From Clostridiales bacterium (GTDB lineage: Bacteria > Bacillota > Clostridia > Christensenellales > Aristaeellaceae), in the NCBI GenBank assembly GCA_004557805.1, contig SFFS01000010.1, positions 1 to 26,241 of the forward strand: a DNA stretch of 26,241 bases, given 5' to 3'. Of the stretch, positions 14,230 through 21,429 are shown piece after piece. The notes beneath the pieces are model-generated. The model did no database searches and had not been told where the DNA came from. It saw nothing but the letters and a program-made list of their open reading frames with translations. Made by a program: the position numbers and the translations under genes. The first letter of the stretch is position 1, and the number at the start of each line of letters is the position of its first letter.

Positions 14230-16008
14230 GAACAGAGCGCGGGCGCGCCGGTTTCCGCAGCTTGCGCATCGCCGGTACACGGTTCTTCGTTTCTTTGATG
14301 GTTCGCCGCCGGAAGGCGAGAGGCCTGTCGCCGCGCTGACTTTCCGCCGGAAGCGCAGGACGCGAAAACGGGCGTGGTGCGCAGCTACACAGCGAAACTA
14401 AGCACGGAGCAGGAAAACTCGCTGAAGGTGCTGGACGCGATGGGCCGCACGCTCGACCGCAAAATCAACATCGTGGACAGCATCGACACGGAAGGCGGCA
14501 AGGCGAACGCCTATTTCGACCCCAAAACGAACGAATACACCATCGCGCTGGACAGTGTGGGCGAAGCATACCTTCTGGTGGCGGCGCACGAGAACGTACA
14601 CGACATTGCAGCGAACAACCGCGAAGGCTATGCGAAGATGGAAAGCATCGTGATGGACACGCTGGAATCGCTGGGGCTGGACGAAGAAACGCTGATGGAC
14701 GTGCAGCGCGCGCTTGCGCCGAACGAGAACGAGGCTTACTGGCGGGAAGAAATCGTGGCGAACACGGTTCCTTCCATCCTGAGCGACGAAGCGACGCTGA
14801 AAGAATTCGTACAGAAGATGGCGGGCGCGGATGCGGACACGCGCAGCGCCTTTGTGAAGTTCCTCGACACGATGCGCGACTTCCTGCGCAATGCCTTCGA
14901 CAAGCTGAAGGTTGAGCTGAGCTGGCAGCAAATGCAGATCATCAGCGAGAACCAGCAGGCCGTTGAGCGGATTCGCGGCGCGTACTTCGAGGCGCTGGAC
15001 GGGCTGAAGAAAAGAGATGTTTCCGGAACAGGTCTGACGAGTGGGAAAGCGAAGTTCTCGTTGGAAGAACTTGCTAACATTAAGCCTGCAACGCGGCGGG
15101 AATCTCTGAACCTTGAAATGACGGACAAACGGAATCTTGCGCGCCTTGCTGCCGAGATTACGGAAGTGCTGGGTGGGGAAATGCCGGAAAGTCAACTTGT
15201 CCTGTTTGGCAAAGCGCCGGAGATTCTTGTTGAGTACATGAAGTCCGACAAGCCCCTGTATATGCCTCAGAAGATGGCGCGGAAAGTTATGCTTTCGAAA
15301 GAAGAAATAGACGGGAAGCACGAACTTGGGCGCACGGTTCTTGATGAACTTCCCTATCAGCTTTCCAATCCGATGATGATTACCGGAAACACGACAAAAC
15401 ACCAACAACTTAATGACAACAGTATTGTTGTTTGGACGGACTGGAAAACTAAAAAAGACGGCGCATCGATCATTGTTCCGATTCGGATAGATGTTAACGG
15501 AACGATGGGCGTTTACAATAACATCAATAGTGTATTTGATGCACACAATAAAGAGTATGTCGCAGACTTGCTGCGCGAAGGGAATGTGCTTTACCGCAGG
15601 AATGGCGAAAGCACCGAAATCGAACAGAGCCATCAGCGAAAAGTGCTGAAGGAGAACGATTCCGGTGCTTCCGTCGACAGTATTGTAGCACAATCTGATA
15701 CGGATGTCAACCCTGAATCTCAGCCGCACTTCTCCATGCAGGACACCGTGGAAGAAACCGACAAGCTGCTCGCCATTCACAACCTGACCGGAAGCAAGTT
15801 GAACGGCGTGCTGGAACTTGGCGGCTTCCCCATGCCCTCCATTGCAGTGTTGAAGGCGACGCAGGGGCATGACCGCTACGGCGACGTATCCGTCGTATTC
15901 GACAAGGCGACCATTGACCCGAAAGCAAGCACCCGGAAGTACCTTTTTCTCCGCTCATCCAATCCGCCGCTCCATCCACCCGCTCTTTCGCCGGCCGCGC
16001 CGCCGTAA
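14230..16008 (+). pseudogene. Fragment of a phage/ICE polyvalent protein: HExxH zincin-like plus PBECR/MuF-C-like nuclease
   Basis: The frame is open from 14230 to the stop at 16006-16008, but no start codon with a ribosome site exists. Similarity-like sequence seems to begin near 14340 (PPEAQDAKTGVVRSYTAKLS) and to end near 15945. Counting from GTG 14374, HENVH at 72-76 with a later EEIVAN is a zincin-type metallopeptidase signature. Residues about 285-415 (KVMLSKEEIDGKHELG, then NNINSVFDAHNKEYVADLL and REGNVLYRRNG) follow the pattern of PBECR/MuF-C nuclease domains of phage and conjugative polyvalent proteins. Residues 450-517 (SMQDTVEETDKLLAIHNLTG, then VSVVFDKATIDPK) are a typical downstream module of such giant proteins. 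After DPKAS the frame turns to low-complexity sequence. No other phage or conjugation gene is nearby, so it is a stranded remnant. Base use in 15050-15700 is visibly less GC-rich than the rest. Confidence 0.75.
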
Positions 16009-16076
16009 AACCGCGCTCTATCCCCCGCCGCGCCTCTGCGCGACCCTTCCGCCGCTCGTTTCCGCTTTCCCTTCGC

Positions 16077-16811
16077 CTACCGATCCTCCCGCGGCGCGGC
16101 CTCTTCACGCGCGTCCAGCGCGTAATAATCCGCAATCCCGTCCGCAATGGCGGCGGCGACGCGCTCGCAGTAGGCGTCCTGCCGCAGGAGCGCCTCCTCC
16201 GCGGCGTTGGACAGGAACCCGCATTCCACCAGCACCGACGGGATCCCCAGTGAAAGAATATAGAAATCGCCCGCAGAGGCCGCGCGTTCTTTTTTCGGCG
16301 AAAGCGATTCGATCATCGCCGCCTGCACCGTCTCGGCCAGCTGCCGCCCGGCGGGGCAGTCGGCCCGGCAGAATACCTGCGGCCCCGACTGGCTTCTGTC
16401 GCGGTATTCGTTCATGTGGATGCTCACCAGCATTTCCGCACCCGCGCCCAGCACCAGCGCCGCGCGGCGTTCCATATCCTGCCGCTTCTTGCGGATGGGC
16501 GGGTTTTTATCGCAGAGGGCGTAATCGCCCTCGCGGGTCATCACAACCTGCGCGCCGCGGGCCTCCAGCTCCTTTTGCAGCGCCCTGGCCACGGTAAGGT
16601 TATACGCCTTTTCCCACCGGCCGCAGGGCGCGCGCGCGCCGCCGTCATAGCCGCCGTGGCCCGCGTCTACGGCAACGACGCGTCCCGCCAGCGTCTGCTC
16701 GACCGGCGCGGCGACAGGCGCTTCTTCGGGCAGCGCAAGGAATCCCACGGACAGGACGAGCGTCAGCGCGCACAGGCTGTGCAGGATGTGCCGGTATGCA
16801 TGCCGCTTCAT
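16077..16811 (-). CDS. cwlD: N-acetylmuramoyl-L-alanine amidase, CwlD-like
   Basis: 244 residues with an N-terminal signal or anchor (about 7-27) and an Amidase_3 catalytic domain (about 43-230). It would cleave the lactyl-amide bond between MurNAc and the stem peptide. Zinc ligands and catalytic residues are visible: VDAGHGGYDGG with His52, WEKAYN with Glu67, SIHMNEY with His132, and VLVECGFLSN with Glu196. Size and domain content match CwlD, which makes muramic delta-lactam in the spore cortex with PdaA. A general AmiC-type amidase is the alternative. The start is ATG 16811 with AAGGAGGG about 11 bases upstream. The gene ends without a visible terminator next to the phage-like fragment, and the DnaA-box cluster lies in its upstream region. 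Confidence 0.88.
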   Translation of the reverse strand: MKRHAYRHILHSLCALTLVLSVGFLALPEEAPVAAPVEQTLAGRVVAVDAGHGGYDGGARAPCGRWEKAYNLTVARALQKELEARGAQVVMTREGDYALCDKNPPIRKKRQDMERRAALVLGAGAEMLVSIHMNEYRDRSQSGPQVFCRADCPAGRQLAETVQAAMIESLSPKKERAASAGDFYILSLGIPSVLVECGFLSNAAEEALLRQDAYCERVAAAIADGIADYYALDAREEAAPREDR

Positions 16812-16881
16812 ATGAAAAAAAGCCCTCCTTTTTCCGCATTTGCGGTCAAGGAAAGCTATGAATCCGGCGGACAGGTCATGC

Positions 16882-17065
16882 TTCTCCACAGGAACAAACC
16901 AAAGTCTGTGGACAAGCCGGTGGACGGTTATCCCGTCGGTTTTCCACATATTCACAGGGTTATCCACAAGCAAAACCGGGGCGTTGGCAGGAGTTTTCCA
17001 CCTTTTCCACAAGTTTTCAACAATGGTTATCCCCGCCCGTGGAGGAAAATTTCAGGTTGTGGACT
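16882..17065. other. Dense DnaA-box cluster between cwlD and the PAP2 gene
   Basis: A perfect box TTATCCACA at 16960-16968. Boxes with one mismatch lie at 16882-16890, 16907-16915 (minus), 16940-16948, 16948-16956 and 17003-17011. Weaker ones lie at 16928, 16994, 17027 and 17057 (minus). An AT-rich stretch of about 70 bases follows (17063-17130). The whole 330-base gap has no open coding sequence of its own. This density exceeds that of the region directly upstream of dnaA. It may be the second half of a bipartite origin, the true origin, or a DnaA-titration or regulatory site for cwlD. A minus-strand TTGACA at 17069-17074 could be a -35 for cwlD, but no good -10 follows. Confidence 0.75.
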
Positions 17066-17140
17066 AAATGTCAACAAATTATGACGCTATTATAACGATA
17101 TACGTGCATACACATCCGATTTTTATGAATAGTCCCCGCA

Positions 17141-17680
17141 TCATTCCGCCAGCGACGGAAATCTGCGCGCCAGGCGCGCGCAAGCGCGGCTTCCAAGCCA
17201 CCCACACAGCACGCCGACCGCCGCGCCGCCGAGCACGTCCGTCGGATAGTGGATATACAGATACAGCCGCGACAGCGCGACGACCGCCGCCAGTACGAGC
17301 GCGGCGATTCCCGCTTTTTTTCGCCCGGAGAAGAAAATCGCCGCCGCCCCCGCAAACGAGGCGGCCGAATGGCCCGACGGAAAAGAGAAGTCGGTCGGTT
17401 TTCGCACAATCGGCACAATCGCGGGGTTTACATCGTAAGGTCGGATCCTGTGTACAAGCGGCTTGAGCAGAACGTTGCACAAAAGCAGATCGCACACGAG
17501 CGCGACGGCCATCGCCACCCCCGCGCGCCGCGTCTTTTTAACGCACAGAAGCGCGACGCACAGCAGAATCCAGAAAATGCCCGCGTCCCCCAGGTGCGTC
17601 ACAAGCGAAAAAAACGTATCGCCCGCGCCGGTGCGCAGCGTCTGAATCCAATCCAGGATGCGAATTTCAAAAGCGTTCAT
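17141..17680 (-). CDS. PAP2 family membrane phosphatase
   Basis: 179 residues with about five to six membrane segments. The three PAP2 phosphatase motifs are present: KPLVHRIRP (73-81), FPSGHS (100-105) and SRLYLYIHYPTDVLGG (137-152), with the catalytic histidines His104 and His144. Members dephosphorylate undecaprenyl pyrophosphate or phosphatidate on the outer membrane face. Undecaprenyl recycling (BcrC-like) fits the wall-related neighbours but the substrate is not proven. The start is ATG 17680 with GGAGGAG 6 bases upstream. No terminator is visible after the stop codon, so transcription may run into the DnaA-box cluster and cwlD. Confidence 0.9.
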   Translation of the reverse strand: MNAFEIRILDWIQTLRTGAGDTFFSLVTHLGDAGIFWILLCVALLCVKKTRRAGVAMAVALVCDLLLCNVLLKPLVHRIRPYDVNPAIVPIVRKPTDFSFPSGHSAASFAGAAAIFFSGRKKAGIAALVLAAVVALSRLYLYIHYPTDVLGGAAVGVLCGWLGSRACARLARRFPSLAE

Positions 17681-17720
17681 TGCAGTCTCCTCCGTTCTCT
17701 TTCGACAGGGTTCGAATATT

Positions 17721-17743
17721 TTTTCCGCGCAGCGCGCGGAAAA
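17721..17743. repeat. Hairpin TTTTCCGCGC-AGC-GCGCGGAAAA
   Basis: A perfect 10-bp stem in the gap between the MFS and PAP2 genes. The T run is on the 5' side of each strand, the reverse of a terminator. Same CCGCGC/GCGCGG core as hairpins at 1908, 9682 and 19041. Confidence 0.6.
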
Positions 17744-17802
17744 CAGATGCGCGCGGCGCAGCTGCGGCGTGCCGCGGCATTGGGCTGCGAGCCGTTCGCC
17801 TG

Positions 17803-18966
17803 TTAACTGCCGCGATTTTTCCGCGCGGCGCGAAACGTCGATTCCACCATGACGATCATCAAAGCAAAGAAAGCAAGCAGATAGACCGGCAGAAGCGAAA
17901 AGGAAACCGCATTGGCGATAAGCCCGAACAGCGGCGGAAAAAAGGTTGAGCCGACATACGCGCTCGCCATCTGAATTCCGATAATCGCCCCCGAGTTCTC
18001 CGCGCCGAAGTTGCCCGGCGTAGAATGAATGATGCAGGGATAGATCGGGGCGCAGCCGAAGCCGATGATCAGAAAGGATATGAATGCAGCGACATACGAC
18101 TCTACAGGGAGAAACAGCGCAAGAATTCCGCAGACAAGAACGCCCGTGCCCAGCCGAATCATGCTGCGGTCTCCCAGTTTATCGGTGATAAAACCGCTGA
18201 TAAATCTCCCGGCCGTAATGCCGATGTAAAACAGCGCTGCAAACCCGGCGGCGCGTTCGGCCGGAATTCTTTTCACTTCCACAAAATAGGTGCTCGCCCA
18301 CTGCATGGCGGTAGCCTCTGCGGCGCAGTAGGCGAAAAAGCCGACCAGGAGAAACGGAACGCCCTTGATTCTGAGCGCGCCGGACAACCCGAGGCTTTTT
18401 TCCGCTTTTTCGGATTTTGCTCCGTTGATCTTCCATACGGGCAGCGTAACGAGCAGCAGCGCTGCGATGGCAAGCTGAATAAGGCCCACAATCCGATAGC
18501 CGCCGTTCCAGGTTCTATTCGCCAGCGCATAGCTCATGATAAACGGACTGACGATTGCGCCGACGCCCCAGAAGCAGTGCAGCCAGCTCATGTGCTTCGC
18601 CTTATAGTGAAGCGCGATGTAGTTATTGAGCGCGGCGTCGATCGCCCCCGCCCCAAGCCCATAAGGAACGGCAAAAACGATCAGCATCCAGAACCGATCG
18701 GAAAAGGAGAAACCGAGCAGGGCGATCACCGTGAGAAAAACGCTTGCAACCGTGACGATTCTTGTGCCGAATTTCCGGGTCATTTTATCCGAAAAGAGGC
18801 TCGAAACGATTGTTCCACCCGAAATAATCATGGATACGATCCCCATAAAGGATACCGGCACGCCGAGCTCGACATGCATGACCGGCCATCCCGCACCCAG
18901 AAGCGAATCGGGCAAGCCGAGACTGATAAAGGCAATATAAATCAATGCAAGCAAAAACGAATACAT
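17803..18966 (-). CDS. MFS transporter
   Basis: 387 residues with about 12 hydrophobic segments, a normal size for the major facilitator superfamily. The loop after segment 2 (FSDKMTRKFGTR, about 58-69) matches the MFS motif A pattern, and a second copy, ITDKLGDRSMIR, lies in the C-terminal half. The first segment (LIYIAFISLGLPDSLLGAGWP) resembles FucP-like sugar permeases; the substrate is unknown. The start is ATG 18966 with GGAGGG 7 bases upstream. No convincing sigma-A promoter is visible within 100 bases upstream. Its codon use looks slightly less GC-biased than the genes to its left. Confidence 0.9.
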   Translation of the reverse strand: MYSFLLALIYIAFISLGLPDSLLGAGWPVMHVELGVPVSFMGIVSMIISGGTIVSSLFSDKMTRKFGTRIVTVASVFLTVIALLGFSFSDRFWMLIVFAVPYGLGAGAIDAALNNYIALHYKAKHMSWLHCFWGVGAIVSPFIMSYALANRTWNGGYRIVGLIQLAIAALLLVTLPVWKINGAKSEKAEKSLGLSGALRIKGVPFLLVGFFAYCAAEATAMQWASTYFVEVKRIPAERAAGFAALFYIGITAGRFISGFITDKLGDRSMIRLGTGVLVCGILALFLPVESYVAAFISFLIIGFGCAPIYPCIIHSTPGNFGAENSGAIIGIQMASAYVGSTFFPPLFGLIANAVSFSLLPVYLLAFFALMIVMVESTFRAARKNRGS

Positions 18967-19040
18967 TTCATTTCCCTCCGGGTTTCGATTTTCCGCCACT
19001 CTCATCCCGCCGCGGCCGTGCAGCGCGCCGCGCCCTTCTT

Positions 19041-19057
19041 TCCGCGCCCTGCGCGGA
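19041..19057. repeat. Short GC hairpin, TCCGCGC-CCT-GCGCGGA
   Basis: A perfect 7-bp stem. The loop CCT is AGG on the other strand, as in the hairpins at 1908, 3842 and 9682. It abuts the zinc-ribbon gene terminator. Confidence 0.55.
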
Positions 19058-19061
19058 GAAA

Positions 19062-19090
19062 CAAAAAAGGCCGTCCAAAAAAGGACGACC
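19062..19090 (-). terminator. Intrinsic terminator of the zinc-ribbon gene
   Basis: Minus-strand GGTCGTCC, loop TTTTTT, GGACGGCC (one G-U pair), then TTTTTTGTTT. It lies 14 bases after the stop codon. Confidence 0.9.
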
Positions 19091-19104
19091 TGAAAATCAG
19101 CCGA

Positions 19105-19401
19105 TTAATAGCGGCTCTGGCGCTGGCGCTCGAAGCACTCACGGCAGTAGACCGGCCGGTCTCCGCGGGGCTGGAAGGGAACCTGCGTGGTGCAGCCGCA
19201 ACCGTCGCAGATCACTTCATACATCTGACGCTCGCCGCGGGGCTGAGCGTTGCCGCCGGCAGCGCGGCGGGCAGCGCGGCACGCCGGGCAGCGGCTGGGC
19301 TGGTTCTGGAAGCCCTTGCTGGCATAGAATTCCTGTTCGGAAGCGCTGAAGGTGAATTCGGCGCCGCACTCGCGGCAAGTCAAGATCTTGTCTTCGTACA
19401 T
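19105..19401 (-). CDS. Small double zinc-ribbon protein
   Basis: 98 residues, cytoplasmic, with two cysteine clusters. The first (C9, C12, C38, C41) has the spacing and the FxxxGFxxxPxxCxxCR pattern of the probable zinc-ribbon family PF13451. The second (C65, C68, C86, C89, plus C70) is a further CxxC/CxxC ribbon around ICDGCGC and YCRECF. Members are common in Firmicutes; the function is unknown, and nucleic-acid binding is a guess from the fold and the Arg-rich linker (RAARRAAGG). The start is ATG 19401 with GAGGAGG 9 bases upstream. It is a single gene with its own terminator. Confidence 0.85.
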   Translation of the reverse strand: MYEDKILTCRECGAEFTFSASEQEFYASKGFQNQPSRCPACRAARRAAGGNAQPRGERQMYEVICDGCGCTTQVPFQPRGDRPVYCRECFERQRQSRY

Positions 19402-19611
19402 GATGGAAGACCTCCTCATAACAGTACCCAATTCCGATGATCCCTTGGCAAACCCCTTAGTCTCCGGATGGGCTCCTGTTGACCTGAGGCGGATTCCATG
19501 GTTCCCGATTCTGTTGGGCCTGTCGCGAAGTATAGCACATCCCGCGGCAAAAAGAAAGCGAAAAGGCGAAATTTAACATTTGAATTTCACGTCTCGCCGC
19601 AAAAACATCCG
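19402..19611. other. Gap upstream of the zinc-ribbon gene, possible long leader
   Basis: About 210 bases. On the minus strand a TGCTATACT extended -10 occurs at about 19530-19538, without a good -35. If used, the leader would be about 125 bases, with CCCAA and TTGGG near its ends. I match it to no known riboswitch or small RNA. Confidence 0.3.
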
Positions 19612-19642
19612 AAAAAATTTGAGAGGGCCGCAGCCCTCTCAA
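19612..19642 (-). terminator. Intrinsic terminator of the glycine-rich secreted protein gene
   Basis: Minus-strand TTGAGAGGGC, loop TGCG, GCCCTCTCAA, followed by ATTTTTTC. It lies about 20 bases after the stop codon at 19665. Confidence 0.9.
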
Positions 19643-19664
19643 CATTCGCCTCTGCGCGTCCGGT

Positions 19665-21260
19665 TTACCGCATGATTTCCGGCAGCAGCGTCTCCTGATA
19701 ATCCCAGACGTTCCCCTTGGCCGTGCGGAAAATCACGCAGTCGTCCGCCGTGCCGATCATCACCCGGCCGATGTCGTCGATTCCATAGGCTTCCATGGCC
19801 TCCAGCAGCCCTTCCAGCGAGAGCACGCGCTCATAGTAGACAGGAGCGCTCATCGTCAGCGCCAGCTCCGTCACGCCCAGCGAGGCGTATTTCTGCAGCG
19901 CCGCAGGCGTCGATTCAAACGTCAGATATTCCGGCGATTCCTGCGCGATCAGCACCAGCCGCACGCCGCCGTCCTCCGTCTTCATCAGCCGCTCCTTGAA
20001 GGCGAGCTTCTTTTCATAGGTCGCGTTCCAGAGCGTGGTTTTGTAGCTGCTGCCGTTGAGGGTCACCTGCGTTACCGCGTTCTTTTCCGCCTTGATTCCT
20101 TCAAGCGAAGTGACCATTTCCTCCGCGCTGAGCGCGGATTCCTTCGCCACGAACCGCGCGGCCTCGTCCACCTGCTGCAGCGTAACGTGTACAAACTCCG
20201 TCACCGCCGGAACCGGGTCGGCCGCGATTTTCGAGCCGTCGATCTGCACGAGGTTTTCTTCGCCCGTCAGCGTGCAGCCGGGGAACTGCACAGCCGTGCG
20301 CGCATCCTCGCTGTAGCCGCCGCCGTAGCACTGCGGAGCGCCCTCGACGGTTACGGTGCAGTTTTCGGCGCGAAGCGCCTCTCCGGAGTATTCGCCCGAG
20401 CCGCCGAAGAACATGCACCCGCCCGAAAGCGCAACGTCCGCGGTTTCGCCGGGCGCAGCGCGCCGGACGCGCAGCCCCGCGCCGCCGGTATAGCCCACGC
20501 CGCCCACCAGCACGGCCGTATCGCCAATGGAAACCTGCGCGGTCTTCTCGCATCTCTCGCAGGGAACGCTCGTCAGCCCGTCGCCGCTGCCGTTCGTGCC
20601 GTTGCCGCCCGCCAGCTGCGCCATGCCGGACGCCGTCACGGACGCGCATGCCGGCGCTTCCAGCCCGCTGCCGCCGTTCTGCATGCCGGCGTTGCCGATG
20701 GCCGACGCGTTATCGGTGAGGATCACGCTCGCACCGCAGCCCTTCACCCACACGCCGCGGCCGCCCTGATCGCGGCCCACGCCGCCGGAAGCATAGGACG
20801 TTCCGCGCAGGATCAGCCCGCTCCTCTCTCCCTCGAGCACGACGCCGCTGCCGCCCTCCTGGCCGAACTGGCCCGCGCGGCCGCCCGTCGCGCTGCTGCG
20901 GCCCGAAAGTACGGCCACCGCGCCGTCCTTTACCGTCAGCGCAGCGCCGCCGTTTTCAAAATCGACGCCGTTCGTTCCGGCCAGCGCGACGTCCCGGAAC
21001 AACACGGTGCCGCCGGCGACCGTCAGCCCGCCCGTCAGCGTGCAGCCGCCGCCTTCGATGGTCAGCGTGCCGTCGGCCTCGATCGTCTCGCCCTCGGGGA
21101 TGGTCATGTCGTTGGGGATCTGCACCGTCGCAGCGCCCTTATCGAGCTGCGCGCGAACGTCCGCCCATGTGTAAACGGGCGGCAGCTCCTTCCCGGCGGA
21201 GGCGCTCAGCGCCGAAAAAATCAAAACCAGCGCAAGCAGTAAAGCAGCAGTCTTTCGCAT
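19665..21260 (-). CDS. Secreted glycine-rich, beta-helix-like repeat protein
   Basis: 531 residues. A clear signal peptide (1-22, MRKTAALLLALVLIFSALSASA) is followed by ADVRAQLDKGAATVQIPND, the kind of entry seen in right-handed beta-helix proteins. From about 60 to 330 short strands alternate with Gly-rich turns (for example GGSGVVLEGERSGLILRG and GGRGVWVKGCGASVILTD), consistent with helix coils of about 25-35 residues. The C-terminal 200 residues form a separate domain with no motif I know. There is no sortase motif, SLH domain or second membrane segment, so the protein is probably released or non-covalently bound. The start is ATG 21260; GAGGG is only 3 bases upstream, which is short. It is divergent from the TPR protein. 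Confidence 0.7.
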   Translation of the reverse strand: MRKTAALLLALVLIFSALSASAGKELPPVYTWADVRAQLDKGAATVQIPNDMTIPEGETIEADGTLTIEGGGCTLTGGLTVAGGTVLFRDVALAGTNGVDFENGGAALTVKDGAVAVLSGRSSATGGRAGQFGQEGGSGVVLEGERSGLILRGTSYASGGVGRDQGGRGVWVKGCGASVILTDNASAIGNAGMQNGGSGLEAPACASVTASGMAQLAGGNGTNGSGDGLTSVPCERCEKTAQVSIGDTAVLVGGVGYTGGAGLRVRRAAPGETADVALSGGCMFFGGSGEYSGEALRAENCTVTVEGAPQCYGGGYSEDARTAVQFPGCTLTGEENLVQIDGSKIAADPVPAVTEFVHVTLQQVDEAARFVAKESALSAEEMVTSLEGIKAEKNAVTQVTLNGSSYKTTLWNATYEKKLAFKERLMKTEDGGVRLVLIAQESPEYLTFESTPAALQKYASLGVTELALTMSAPVYYERVLSLEGLLEAMEAYGIDDIGRVMIGTADDCVIFRTAKGNVWDYQETLLPEIMR

Positions 21261-21295
21261 AAGCCCTCACAAATGTAAAGAATTTCTACGGCCAT

Positions 21296-21324
21296 AGTAT
21301 ACCACACCCGGAAGATTCTGCAAA
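21296..21324 (-). promoter_or_regulatory. Promoter of the glycine-rich secreted protein gene
   Basis: Minus-strand TTTGCA (21319-21324), a 17-base spacer ending in TGG (extended -10), and TATACT (21296-21301). Its upstream side is 29 bases from the divergent promoter of the TPR gene. Confidence 0.65.
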
Positions 21325-21353
21325 GCGGAAGAAACTGGCAGCGCTGCCGCGCC

Positions 21354-21382
21354 TTGACAATTTCCCCGCAAGAAGATATGAT
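21354..21382 (+). promoter_or_regulatory. Sigma-A promoter of the TPR-repeat protein gene
   Basis: A perfect TTGACA (21354-21359), a 17-base spacer and TATGAT (21377-21382). The leader is about 40 bases. Confidence 0.85.
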
Positions 21383-21429
21383 GATAGTTGGGGTATTGTA
21401 TCCTTATATGTGGGTACGGAGGTGCGTTG

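Noticed and set aside
14398..15870. A 490-codon minus-strand frame opposite the phage-like fragment
   Set aside because: The plus-strand frame has recognisable domains; the opposite product is Val/Arg/His-rich with no motif.
17690..17730. GGGTTCGAATATT resembling a tRNA T loop
   Set aside because: No acceptor stem, D loop or anticodon stem can be formed around it.
19402..19540. A possible SRP RNA or 6S RNA in the zinc-ribbon upstream gap
   Set aside because: It lacks the conserved GGAAG/GCAGCC apical motif of SRP RNA and the long open bubble structure of 6S; only short complementary ends are seen.
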